Part shown: in pieces, positions 16,408 to 23,541 of the stretch
Position numbering within the stretch: position 1 is the first letter of the stretch
Layout of the letters: the number at the start of each line of letters is the position of its first letter
Assembly (NCBI GenBank): GCA_020852055.1
Contig: JADZBP010000170.1
Coordinates: 1 to 39,391 of the forward strand
DNA: 39,391 nt
Direction of reading: 5' to 3'
DNA from: Candidatus Latescibacterota bacterium
GTDB lineage: Bacteria > Latescibacterota > UBA2968 > UBA8231
Made by a program: the position numbers and the translations under genes
The notes under the pieces: generated by a model
What the model saw: only the letters and a program-made list of their open reading frames with translations
What the model was told of the DNA's origin: nothing
The model's database searches: none

Positions 16408-17748
16408 TCAGGATTCCAGGAAGTAGCCCTGCTCGTTGTGCAGGGAGATGTCCAGACCGCGCGCTTCTTCATCATCGCTGACCCGCAGGCCAACCAGCCC
16501 ATCCACCACCTTGAGCAGAATCCAGGAAACCACGCCACTGTAGGCGGCGGTCACGGCCACACTGATGAACTGGATGCCGAACTGCTGGCCGATACTGATC
16601 CCCTCGGCCAACCCCTGGCCGCCCAGGCTGGCATCGGCGAAGATACCCGTCAGCAGCGCCCCGGTGATGCCGCCGATGCCGTGCACCCCGAAGGCGTCCA
16701 GCGAATCGTCGTACCCGAACTTCTGCTTGAGACTGGTGGCGCCCCAGAAACACACCCCACCAGCGGCGATACCGATGGCGATGGCGCCCATGGGCCCCAC
16801 GCTGCCCGAGGCCGGGGTGATAGCCACCAGGCCGGCGACCGCCCCGGTGACGATGCCCAGCACGCTGGGCTTGCCGTGTTTCATCCACTCCACCGCCATC
16901 CAGGTCAGGGCCGCCAGCGCCGTGGCCACCTGCGTGACCAGCATGGCCATGCCGGCTTTGCCGTTAGCCGCCACCGCGCTGCCGGCATTGAAGCCGAACC
17001 AGCCCACCCAGAGCATGCCGGCGCCCACCACCGTCAGGGTGAGGCTGTGGGGCGGGATGGGATGCTGCGGGTACCCCTGCCGCTTGCCCAGCATCAGCGC
17101 TGCCACCAGGGCGGCGATACCGGCGTTGATATGGACCACGGTGCCGCCGGCAAAGTCGAGCACGCCCAGATCCCAGAAGAAGCCGCCGACCCCGGCCCAG
17201 GCCATGTGGCAGACCGGGCTGTAGACCAGGGTGGACCACAGGGCCATGAAGAGCAGCATCGCCGAGAACTTCATGCGTTCGGCAAAGGCGCCCACGATCA
17301 GGGCCGGGGTGATGATGGCAAAGGTGAGCTGGAAGGTGAGGAAGACCGTTTCCGGGATGGTTCCGGTCAGGCTGTCGACCCCCACCCCGGCCAGCAGCGC
17401 CTTGCCGAAGGTGCCGATGAAGGAGTTGAGATTGGTGACCCCCGCCTGCATGCCGGTGGTATCGAAGGCCAGGCTATACCCCCACAGCACCCAGATGAGG
17501 GTCACCATCGCCGTCAGCGCAAAACACTGCATCAATACCGAGAGCACATTCTTGACGCGCACCAGGCCGCCATAGAAGAGTGCCAGGCCGGGAATGGTCA
17601 TGAAGAGCACCAGAGCCGTGGAGGTCAGCATCCAGGCCGTATCCCCCGAGTTGAGTTCCTGGGCCCCTGCCAGGCTGGGCAGGGCCAGGAGCGCCATCAG
17701 GGCCGGCACACTCCATTTCTTTTTCCTCGCTCCGTCGACGTGTTCCAT
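16408..17748 (-). CDS. amtB: Ammonium transporter
   Basis: 446 aa from the ATG at 17748, which has a TGGAGG ribosome site. A longer in-frame extension would start upstream of the predicted sigma-54 transcription start (17810) and is rejected. A cleavable signal sequence (KKKWSVPALMALLALPSLAGA, then Q) precedes about 11 membrane helices. Amt signatures: FYGGLVRVKNVL, DFAGGTVVHINAGIAAL and FGVHGIGGITGALLTGIF (pore His pair). It carries ammonium across the inner membrane and is gated by the adjacent P-II. Confidence 0.96.
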   Translation of the reverse strand: MEHVDGARKKKWSVPALMALLALPSLAGAQELNSGDTAWMLTSTALVLFMTIPGLALFYGGLVRVKNVLSVLMQCFALTAMVTLIWVLWGYSLAFDTTGMQAGVTNLNSFIGTFGKALLAGVGVDSLTGTIPETVFLTFQLTFAIITPALIVGAFAERMKFSAMLLFMALWSTLVYSPVCHMAWAGVGGFFWDLGVLDFAGGTVVHINAGIAALVAALMLGKRQGYPQHPIPPHSLTLTVVGAGMLWVGWFGFNAGSAVAANGKAGMAMLVTQVATALAALTWMAVEWMKHGKPSVLGIVTGAVAGLVAITPASGSVGPMGAIAIGIAAGGVCFWGATSLKQKFGYDDSLDAFGVHGIGGITGALLTGIFADASLGGQGLAEGISIGQQFGIQFISVAVTAAYSGVVSWILLKVVDGLVGLRVSDDEEARGLDISLHNEQGYFLES

Positions 17749-17821
17749 GACATACCTCCAAATGAAAAGGTGAGAGCCTTCCGGGTTGTGCGCATCGAAC
17801 CTGATGGCTGAGCAGACCTTC

Positions 17822-17836
17822 GCAAAAGGGGTGCCA
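17822..17836 (-). promoter_or_regulatory. Sigma-54 promoter of amtB
   Basis: TGGCAC-CCCTT-TTGC on the minus strand, an exact match to the -24/-12 core consensus. The predicted transcript start is near 17810, giving a leader of about 62 nt before the amtB ATG. Confidence 0.9.
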
Positions 17837-17913
17837 TTCACCGAGAATTGTTCTTATCATATTATTTATTATATATTTAACATAATTTCACATCAGGCAC
17901 TACCTGGCGATTT

Positions 17914-17960
17914 CCCGACATTTTTGTGGGAATACCGAACCCGTGTTACATTTTTGTAGG
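17914..17960 (-). promoter_or_regulatory. Pair of upstream activator-like palindromes before amtB
   Basis: Two copies of an ACA-N4-TGT dyad with centres exactly 30 bp apart: CCGACA-TTTT-TGTGGG (17915-17930) and GTTACA-TTTT-TGTAGG (17945-17960). They lie about 113 and 143 bp upstream of the predicted sigma-54 start, where enhancer-binding proteins usually bind. The same dyad pair with the same spacing overlaps the nifA-like promoter. Confidence 0.7.
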
Positions 17961-17978
17961 ATAAGAGGAGACCGGAAC

Positions 17979-19529
17979 TCAGGTTTTGTACTGCGAGGGT
18001 TTGATGCCCAACTTGCTGAGGCGGTAGGCAAAGATGCGCTGGGTGGTGCCCAGCATACGCGCCGACTGGGCCACGTTGCCGTGGGTGTTCTTGAGGGCTT
18101 CGACCAGGATCTCCCGCTCGTAGGCCGACATCATGGTCTCGAAACTGCCGGCCAGCGAGGTGCCGGTGGCCACCGCGGTCTGCAACGAGGGCGGCAGGTG
18201 ATGGCCGTGCACCACCCCGTCACTGCTGAGGATCACCGCCCGCTCGATGCAGTTCTCCAACTCGCGCACGTTGCCCGGCCAGTGGTAACTCATCATCATG
18301 TCGATGGCTGGCGTGGAGATCCGCTTCATCTGTTTGCCCAGCTTGCGGGCGTATTTCTCCAGCATGTGATCGGCCAGGAGCAGGATATCTGACTTGCGTT
18401 CGCGCAGGGGCGGCACGAAGATGGGAAAGACGTTGAGCCGGTAAAACAGGTCCTCGCGGAACTGCCCGTCGGCCACTGCCTGCTCCAGATCCACGTGGGT
18501 GGCGGCGATCACCCGCACCTCCACCGGGATGGGTTCCGATCCCCCCAGCCGCTCCACCTCCCGCGCCTGCAACACCCGCAACAGCTTGACCTGGACCGTC
18601 TGGCTCAACTCCCCGATCTCGTCGAGGAAGATGGTGCCCCCGTGGGCCCGCTCGAAACGCCCCGCCTTGCCGGTCGAGGCGCCGGTAAACGCCCCCTTCT
18701 CGTAGCCGAACAACTCGCTCTCGATCAAGCTCTCGGGCAGGGCCGCCATATGCACCTTGATGAAGGGCCGGTTCGGCCCCAGGCTGTTATAGTGGATGGC
18801 GTCGGCCAGCAACTCCTTGCCGGTGCCGCTCTCCCCCCGCAACAGCACCGTGGTCTGGTTGGGCGCCACCTGGAGGATGAGGTCGGCCACCTCCTGCATG
18901 GGACGGGAATTGCCGATGATGTTGGCCGGCTGGAAGCGCTCGCGCAACTGCTTGTGCAGCCGCTGGTTCTCGTCGAGCAGGCGGGTGTTTTCCTGGCGGG
19001 CCCGCCGGCGCGCGGCCACCGCCTGGCTGATCATGGCCGCCACCACCGAGAGCAACTGCACCTTCTCCTGGAGAAGGGCGTCGTTCTGGTACGGGGTGTC
19101 GGCGCTGAGGGTGCCGACCACCCGCTTTTGCAACAGAATGGGCACACAGATAAAGGAGGTCTGCGATTTGGCGGTGCGACCCCGCGCCCCGGTGCGGTTG
19201 AGAAAGAGCGGCTCGCTGCTGATGCGGGGCACAATCACCGGTGTACCCGACTCCACCACCTTGCCGGTGATACCCTCGCCGATCTTGTAGCGACCCCGCT
19301 CGATTTCCGATTTGGACAGCCCGTAAGCCAGGTCGATGGTGACCTCGCCGTCCTCGTTGTGCAGCAGGCTGAGAGTACCCAGGCGCAATTCCAGGCGGTC
19401 GCACATGATCCGGAGGATATCGTTGAGCGCCCCCTCGAAATCGGTGGTCATGCCCAGGATCTGGCCGACTTCGTGTAACACCGCAACCGGATGCTGGTCT
19501 TTTTTTTCAGAGATCACCGGGATCGTCAT
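17979..19529 (-). CDS. NifA-type sigma-54-dependent transcriptional activator
   Basis: 516 aa from the ATG at 19529 (GTG codons at 19535 and 19532 are alternatives). An N-terminal GAF domain (~15-175) is followed by an AAA+ domain with Walker A GESGTGKE, the sigma-54-contacting loop GAFTGA, and Walker B GGTIFLDEIGEL. The C-terminus is a Fis-type helix-turn-helix (GNVAQSARMLGTTQRI). No receiver domain, so it is likely controlled by a small ligand or P-II at the GAF domain. It lies just upstream of amtB-glnB-glnA and probably activates them. No nif structural genes are in the window, so it may control nitrogen assimilation rather than fixation. Confidence 0.92.
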   Translation of the reverse strand: MTIPVISEKKDQHPVAVLHEVGQILGMTTDFEGALNDILRIMCDRLELRLGTLSLLHNEDGEVTIDLAYGLSKSEIERGRYKIGEGITGKVVESGTPVIVPRISSEPLFLNRTGARGRTAKSQTSFICVPILLQKRVVGTLSADTPYQNDALLQEKVQLLSVVAAMISQAVAARRRARQENTRLLDENQRLHKQLRERFQPANIIGNSRPMQEVADLILQVAPNQTTVLLRGESGTGKELLADAIHYNSLGPNRPFIKVHMAALPESLIESELFGYEKGAFTGASTGKAGRFERAHGGTIFLDEIGELSQTVQVKLLRVLQAREVERLGGSEPIPVEVRVIAATHVDLEQAVADGQFREDLFYRLNVFPIFVPPLRERKSDILLLADHMLEKYARKLGKQMKRISTPAIDMMMSYHWPGNVRELENCIERAVILSSDGVVHGHHLPPSLQTAVATGTSLAGSFETMMSAYEREILVEALKNTHGNVAQSARMLGTTQRIFAYRLSKLGIKPSQYKT

Positions 19530-19545
19530 CACCACCTCAGACTAA

Positions 19546-19591
19546 CCTACAAAATTGTTACATATCGCTGATTTACCTACAGAATTGTAGC
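19546..19591 (-). promoter_or_regulatory. Operator pair overlapping the nifA-like promoter
   Basis: CCTACA-AAAT-TGTTAC (19546-19561) and CCTACA-GAAT-TGTAGC (19576-19591), dyad centres 30 bp apart as in the amtB pair. The second overlaps the -10 box and the first covers about +16 to +31, so binding would be expected to repress. Confidence 0.65.
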
Positions 19592-19611
19592 TTTTTCCTG
19601 TTTTTTGTCAA
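19584..19611 (-). promoter_or_regulatory. Sigma-70 promoter of the nifA-like gene
   Basis: TTGACA (19611-19606), 16-nt spacer, TACAAT (19589-19584) on the minus strand; near-consensus. Transcription would start near 19577. Confidence 0.75.
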
Positions 19612-19714
19612 TCCCGAACCCATCCATTTCATTTTTCCCAAAATGAAAAAAGTAAATCGATCCCCCCTGCCGCGGCGAGCGGCGGATCTAAAGGGGCATT
19701 TCCGCAGCAGCGAA

Positions 19715-19743
19715 TTGACTTTGGCGAGGCGCCAAGGTATCGT
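19715..19743 (+). promoter_or_regulatory. Putative sigma-70 promoter with spacer palindrome
   Basis: TTGACT (19715-19720), a 17-nt spacer and TATCGT (19738-19743), upstream of the UVR-motif gene. The spacer contains a perfect dyad, TTGGCG-AGG-CGCCAA (19721-19735), which could bind a regulator between the -35 and -10 boxes. Confidence 0.5.
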
Positions 19744-19789
19744 ACCCTCAAAACCGGCGTTTACCCCCGATCCGGCACGGAGTCCGGCG

Positions 19790-20563
19790 ATGCCCCAGGA
19801 TATCGACCCTTTGCTCAGAGAATGGGAGTACGACCCCCAGGCCAATGTGCGCCGGATCTGGGGTGAGGACGGCGCCCAGAAGCTGCAGGTGCGGGTGGAC
19901 CAGGGCGCTTTCCAGGGCATCATGCAACTCAACCTCGACGGCCGGCCCGACGGCAAACGCCCCTTCGGCTTCGAGTTCCTGCTCGACTATTACCGCGACG
20001 CGCTGGAAAAACACCGGCTGCGCCACGGGGGTCAGCACACCGGGTTCATGCTCGACCACCACGCCTGCCAGGAACTCTTCGACGAGAGCTCGCGGGTCTA
20101 TGGCCGCTACATCTTCCTGCTCCAGCTCAAGGATTACAGCCGCGTCATCCGCGATACCGAGCGCAATATGGGCCTCTTCCGCTTTATCCATGCCCATGCC
20201 CAGACCGAGGAGGACCGCAACAACCTCGAGCGGTGGTGGCCCTATATCCTGCGCATCAACGCCACCGCCCGCGCCCTCAAGGTTTTCCAGGAAAAGGACT
20301 ACGCCGCCGCGCTCGAGATCGTCGCCACCGCCCGCCTCCAGATCGAGCAGTTGCCCGAGGTGGAAGCCGAGGAGTTCTTTGTGGAGCGGGATCGCTCCCT
20401 CCAGGCCCTCGACGAATTGGCCGAAGAGCTCAAGCGCAGCCGCCCCCTCAGCCAGGCAGAGGTGCTCGAGCACGAGTTGCAGGAAGCGGTGGCGAGGGAG
20501 GAATTCGAGCGGGCCGCGACCCTGCGCGACCAACTGCGGCAGCTGCGCGCCGCCGGGGAGTAA
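19790..20563 (+). CDS. UvrB/UvrC (UVR) motif-containing protein
   Basis: 257 aa from the ATG at 19790, with a GGAG ribosome site. An upstream in-frame extension runs back through the promoter region and is not used. Residues ~220-255 (VLEHELQEAVAREEFERAATLRDQLR) form a UVR helical-hairpin motif, the contact module shared by UvrB, UvrC and Clp-associated proteins. The N-terminal ~200 residues are charged, predicted helical and not recognised by me; no catalytic motif stands out. It could be an adaptor in repair or protein quality control. It ends 1 nt from the convergent LOG gene. Confidence 0.7.
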   Translation: MPQDIDPLLREWEYDPQANVRRIWGEDGAQKLQVRVDQGAFQGIMQLNLDGRPDGKRPFGFEFLLDYYRDALEKHRLRHGGQHTGFMLDHHACQELFDESSRVYGRYIFLLQLKDYSRVIRDTERNMGLFRFIHAHAQTEEDRNNLERWWPYILRINATARALKVFQEKDYAAALEIVATARLQIEQLPEVEAEEFFVERDRSLQALDELAEELKRSRPLSQAEVLEHELQEAVAREEFERAATLRDQLRQLRAAGE

Positions 20564-20564
20564 C

Positions 20565-21107
20565 TCAGAGCAGGGTGTCGACCAGGGCCTCGGCCTCGGC
20601 GCCCACCTGTAACAGCCGGCGGTGCCGCCCCTGCAGGAACTCTTCGCCGACGGCGTGGTCGAGGAAGGCCAGCAGGTGGTCGAAGTACCCGGCGGTGTTG
20701 AGCAACCCCACGGGTTTGGGATGGAATCCCAGCTGAGACCAGGCCAGGGCCTCGAAGAGTTCTTCCAGAGTGCCGTAGCCTCCCGGCAGGGCGATGAAGG
20801 CATGGGCTTTGGCCGCCATCAGCGCCTTGCGCTGGTGCATATCCTCCACCACATGCAACTCGCTCAACTTCAGGTGCGCCAGTTCCCGGTCGACCAGCGC
20901 CTGGGGAATGACCCCGATCACCTGCCCGCCTCCGGCCAGCACCGCATCGGCCAGCAACCCCATCAGCCCCACGTTGCCTCCCCCGTACACCAAGCCCAGC
21001 CCGCGTCTGGCCAGGGCAGCCCCCAGGCTCGCCGCCGCCGCCGTGTAAACCGGACCCGCACCCGTCTTGGAGCCGCAGTACACACATACCCGCCGCACTT
21101 CGCTCAT
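20565..21107 (-). CDS. LOG-family protein (cytokinin riboside 5'-monophosphate phosphoribohydrolase-like), short type
   Basis: 180 aa from the ATG at 21107, with a GGAGGAGG ribosome site. [20 protein letters not shown] and PGGYGTLEE are the LOG (TIGR00730) motifs. The family removes ribose-phosphate from nucleoside monophosphates, and many members were once annotated as lysine decarboxylase. The ATG overlaps the stop of the J-domain gene by 4 nt (ATGA), so the two are coupled. A second, longer LOG protein is encoded at 38443-39234. Confidence 0.9.
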   Translation of the reverse strand: MSEVRRVCVYCGSKTGAGPVYTAAAASLGAALARRGLGLVYGGGNVGLMGLLADAVLAGGGQVIGVIPQALVDRELAHLKLSELHVVEDMHQRKALMAAKAHAFIALPGGYGTLEELFEALAWSQLGFHPKPVGLLNTAGYFDHLLAFLDHAVGEEFLQGRHRRLLQVGAEAEALVDTLL

Positions 21108-21520
21108 GCCCTCCTCCGGGCCACGGCTTCCAGCAGGCGCTGATACGCCGCGTTGATCTCCTGCATCAATGCCTGGTCTCCCCCGTTGCGGTCCGGGTGA
21201 AAGGTGAGGGCGAGGTCCCGGTAGCGCTGGCGCACCTCTTCCTCGCCGGCCTCCTGGGGCAAGCCAAAGAGCTGATGGTCGGCATCCGCCGGCCTGGCCC
21301 TGGGGGCATCGTCGAGGCTGCGTTCGTAGCGGGCGAAAAACTCCTGGCGTTCCTGGCGCGGCCGGGAGGCGAACTGCTTGACCTGGTCGAGATCGTCGAA
21401 GGCGGTCCACAGGCCCAGCAGGTGGATCTTTTTGAGATCCTCCCGGCTCAGCAGCGCCTCCATACACTCGTGTACGTTGCGGTAGCTCTTGCGGTGGGTC
21501 GCCTTGCGGTCCTTGTTCAT
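21104..21520 (-). CDS. J-domain (DnaJ-like) protein
   Basis: 138 aa from the ATG at 21520 (ribosome site TAGGAGC). The C-terminal ~65 residues are a J domain: [19 protein letters not shown], then the HPD tripeptide in [10 protein letters not shown] and INAAYQRLL. The first ~70 residues are basic and not recognised ([19 protein letters not shown]). A C-terminal J domain on a small protein suggests a specialised co-chaperone that recruits DnaK to one partner rather than a general DnaJ. Coupled to the LOG gene downstream. Confidence 0.82.
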   Translation of the reverse strand: MNKDRKATHRKSYRNVHECMEALLSREDLKKIHLLGLWTAFDDLDQVKQFASRPRQERQEFFARYERSLDDAPRARPADADHQLFGLPQEAGEEEVRQRYRDLALTFHPDRNGGDQALMQEINAAYQRLLEAVARRRA

Positions 21521-21552
21521 GCTCCTAAAGATACACTTTGCCCGGCGCCGCC

Positions 21553-21589
21553 AAAAACAAAAACCGGACTCTGGGGGGGAGTCCGGTTT
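21553..21589 (-). terminator. Intrinsic terminator of the EIIA-Ntr/sigma-factor operon
   Basis: Minus-strand 11-bp perfect stem (AAACCGGACTC with GAGTCCGGTTT, 7-nt loop) followed by TTTTTGTTTTT. It ends the transcript carrying ptsN-like, sigma factor and the 27-aa peptide genes. Confidence 0.9.
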
Positions 21590-21628
21590 CTGCACAGGGG
21601 ATGTTGCGCCGTCGCAGCGGCGCATGAT

Positions 21629-21712
21629 TCAGGAACGGCGTTTCCTCATATAAGCCCCCACTGCCATCAGCCACAGAGCGATACCCACGAAACCGAGCAC
21701 CTCGACTGACAT
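21629..21712 (-). CDS. 27-aa single-pass membrane peptide
   Basis: ATG at 21712 to TGA at 21631-21629, with GGAGAG 5 nt upstream of the ATG. The peptide begins MSVEVLGFVGIALW, continues with a hydrophobic LMAVGAYM and ends RKRRS. That is one membrane helix of about 20 residues with a short acidic N-terminus and a basic C-terminus, predicting N-out/C-in topology. It lies 47 nt after the sigma-factor stop and just before the operon terminator, so it is probably co-expressed. Function unknown; small membrane regulators have this form. Confidence 0.65.
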   Translation of the reverse strand: MSVEVLGFVGIALWLMAVGAYMRKRRS

Positions 21713-21759
21713 CGCAACTCTCCGGGGAAAAGAGTGGTCAGGGCATTACCCTTGTCGGT

Positions 21760-22632
21760 TCAGTAGACCTCGGTCTCGTCGACCAGTGCCAGTAGGGCGT
21801 GGTAGCGGGCCGGATGGCGCAGCTTGCCCAGCGCCCGCTCCTTCAACTGCCTCACCCGCTCGCGGGTGAGGTTCATCAGGCCGCCGATCTGCTCCAGGGT
21901 CAGGGCCTCGTTGCCGTCCAGACCGAAATACAGGCGGATGATGCGCAGCTCGCGGTCATCGAGGCTGTTGAGCACGCTCTCCAACTGCTCGCGGGCCGAG
22001 TCGCGCAGCACGTCGGTATCGGGGGCTTCCTGGCTGGTATCGGCCAGGATATTGAGCAGACTGCGCTCGTCGTCCTCTTCGAAGGCTTCGTCCAGCGAAC
22101 GCACGGTACGGGCGCTCAGCATGGTATCCAGGATCTCCTCGGCGGGCACGTCCAGTTCCGCGGCGATCTCCTCCACATCCGGCTCGCTCTCGCGGCCCTG
22201 GCCCAGCCGGCGCGACACCTTGGAGATGTCCTTCAGCAGGCTCAGCTTGTTGAGGGGCAGGCGCACGGTGCGGGCATGTTCGGCGATGGTCTGGAGGATG
22301 GACTGCTTGATCCACCACACGGCGTACGAGATGAACTTGTAGCCCTTGGTGCCGTCGAAACGCTCGGCGGCGGTCAGCAGGCCCAGGTTGCCGGCGCTGA
22401 TCAGATCGGAAAGCGACAGCCCGCGGTTCTGGTAGTTCTTGGCCACGTCGATGACAAAGCGCAGGTTGGCCTGGACCAGTTCGTCGCGGGCCCCGATGTC
22501 GCCCTCTTTGATACGGGCGGCCAGCTCGACCTCCTTCTCGCGCGAAAGGGGCTTCGATTCGGCGATATCGTCGAAGTAGAGACGGAGCGTGCTCTCCTCG
22601 TCGTTCAGCAATTCCTGGACCGTATAACCCAT
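21760..22632 (-). CDS. RpoD-type sigma factor, short form
   Basis: 290 aa with regions 1.2 to 4.2 but no region 1.1 and no large non-conserved insert. Region 2: GNLGLLTAAERFDGTKGYKF and ISYAVWWIKQSILQ. Region 3: RTVRLPLNKL. Region 4.2: TLEQIGGLMNLTRERVRQLK. The length and the FISYAVWWI(K/R)QSILQ block resemble the primary sigma factor of Bacteroidetes/Chlorobi. It may be the housekeeping factor or a group 2 factor. It lies 4 nt after the EIIA-Ntr gene and appears to be transcribed from a sigma-54 promoter, which is unusual for a primary sigma factor. Confidence 0.92.
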   Translation of the reverse strand: MGYTVQELLNDEESTLRLYFDDIAESKPLSREKEVELAARIKEGDIGARDELVQANLRFVIDVAKNYQNRGLSLSDLISAGNLGLLTAAERFDGTKGYKFISYAVWWIKQSILQTIAEHARTVRLPLNKLSLLKDISKVSRRLGQGRESEPDVEEIAAELDVPAEEILDTMLSARTVRSLDEAFEEDDERSLLNILADTSQEAPDTDVLRDSAREQLESVLNSLDDRELRIIRLYFGLDGNEALTLEQIGGLMNLTRERVRQLKERALGKLRHPARYHALLALVDETEVY

Positions 22633-22636
22633 GTTG

Positions 22637-23176
22637 TTAGCCTCTGTTATAGGAGTGTCTGGAGTGCGTTGCCAAAAGGTCGCAGAGTTCTTCGGGAGCA
22701 GTAGCCTGCAGCAGGGCGCCGATCATCTCGCCGTCGTGAAAGGTGCGCGCCAGGGCCCCCAGCAGAGCCAGGTAGGAATCGGGGGCATGGGCCGGGACCG
22801 CAATCAGGCAGATAACCTGGATGGCGGCGCGATCATCACCAGAGGGGTAGTCGATGGGCAGCCGCGAGACCCCCAGGGCCAGGCCCAGCTGGTTGACAGC
22901 CAGACTGCGGGCGTGGGGCATGGCCACCTCGCCGATGATGGTGCTTTCGATGTTTTCCCGTCCCAGGACCGCCTGGAGAAAACTGAGGCTGTCCTTGACC
23001 ACCCCTTTCAGATAGAGTCGGTTGATCAGCTCCTTGATCGCGGCAATCTTGCTGTCTGCTTTCAACTCGGGAATCATCAAGTCCGGATCGAGGAGGGACT
23101 CGAGCCCTTCCAGGATATCGGCCTGAAATGCAAACTTTGCATCCAGGATTGCTCTTTGTGGGAACGCGTTGGCCAA
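22637..23176 (-). CDS. ptsN: PTS EIIA / PtsN-like (EIIA-Ntr) protein
   Basis: 179 aa from the TTG at 23176 (AGGAAAG ~9 nt upstream); the in-frame ATG at 23077 gives 146 aa, close to usual PtsN length, and remains possible. AVLGRENIESTIIGEVAMPHARS holds the phospho-accepting His in the PHA motif, and LIAVPAHAPDSYLALLGALAR matches the family C-terminal part. EIIA-Ntr is phosphorylated by the nitrogen PTS and regulates K+ transport, stress sigma factors and nitrogen metabolism. It heads an operon with an RpoD-type sigma factor. Confidence 0.88.
   Translation of the reverse strand: MANAFPQRAILDAKFAFQADILEGLESLLDPDLMIPELKADSKIAAIKELINRLYLKGVVKDSLSFLQAVLGRENIESTIIGEVAMPHARSLAVNQLGLALGVSRLPIDYPSGDDRAAIQVICLIAVPAHAPDSYLALLGALARTFHDGEMIGALLQATAPEELCDLLATHSRHSYNRG
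23128..23142 (-). promoter_or_regulatory. Palindrome matching TGCAA-N3-TTGCA, downstream copy
   Basis: ATGCAAA-C-TTTGCAT, a perfect 15-bp dyad within the first codons of the ptsN-like frame (or in the leader if ATG 23077 is the start). It shares TGCAA-N3-TTGCA with the palindrome at 23495-23507. Confidence 0.45.
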
Positions 23177-23281
23177 GTTCTATACTTTCCTGGCTTTAGG
23201 TGCAGAAGATCCAAACGGTGGTGAGATGCAGAAATTGCCGTTGGGGCTGGGGTTTCCGGTGATTCCCCTTCAGTACCTTGC

Positions 23282-23305
23282 CGGGGTTGGCGCTGCTCAA
23301 CCCCG
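23282..23305 (-). other. Leader hairpin of the ptsN-like operon
   Basis: 8-bp stem CGGGGTTG/CAACCCCG with an 8-nt loop in the 192-nt predicted leader. I could not match the leader to a known riboswitch class. Confidence 0.45.
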
Positions 23306-23336
23306 TGTTTTCCCTGTAACTGCCAAGACACCGCGC

Positions 23337-23352
23337 TGTGACCTGAATCACA
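23337..23352. promoter_or_regulatory. CRP-like site
   Basis: TGTGA-CCTGAA-TCACA, an exact match to the CRP half-site arms and 6-nt spacing. It lies about +17 to +32 from the predicted sigma-54 start at 23368, so a bound CRP-family protein would more likely repress than activate. Confidence 0.65.
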
Positions 23353-23379
23353 CAAATCCTGCGCTATGCCCCTGAGGGT

Positions 23380-23394
23380 GCAAATACAGTGCCA
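23380..23394 (-). promoter_or_regulatory. Sigma-54 promoter of the ptsN-like/sigma-factor operon
   Basis: TGGCAC-TGTAT-TTGC followed by A: exact -24/-12 core consensus on the minus strand, predicted start near 23368. The 365-bp gap 23177-23541 holds this, the CRP-like site, a leader hairpin and one TGCAA palindrome; I see nothing else in it. Confidence 0.9.
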
Positions 23395-23494
23395 CCTCTG
23401 GCCAGGAATATGTTAAAACTTTGTTAAGAAAGGGCTTGTGATAGGTGACAACGGGTAGGACAGGCGGTGCAGAATCGGCGCGAGGATGATTTAA

Positions 23495-23507
23495 TGCAAT
23501 TATTGCA
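23495..23507. promoter_or_regulatory. Palindrome TGCAA-N3-TTGCA, upstream copy
   Basis: TGCAAT-T-ATTGCA, about 130 bp upstream of the predicted sigma-54 start and 35 bp past the end of the NtrC-like gene. The position is right for an enhancer site of that protein. Confidence 0.55.
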
Positions 23508-23541
23508 CTGAGGTGCCGGGTGGCGGCGAACGCGAGGCGCT

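Noticed and set aside
17749..17841. 31-residue N-terminal extension of AmtB
   Set aside because: It begins upstream of the predicted sigma-54 transcript start and lacks the signal-peptide form seen from ATG 17748.
17979..19529. Nitrogen-fixation island
   Set aside because: The activator is NifA-like, but no nifHDK or accessory nif genes are in the window; the neighbours are ammonium assimilation genes.
23177..23368. Riboswitch in the ptsN leader
   Set aside because: An 8-bp hairpin and G-rich stretches are present, but no conserved core of a riboswitch class I know could be matched.
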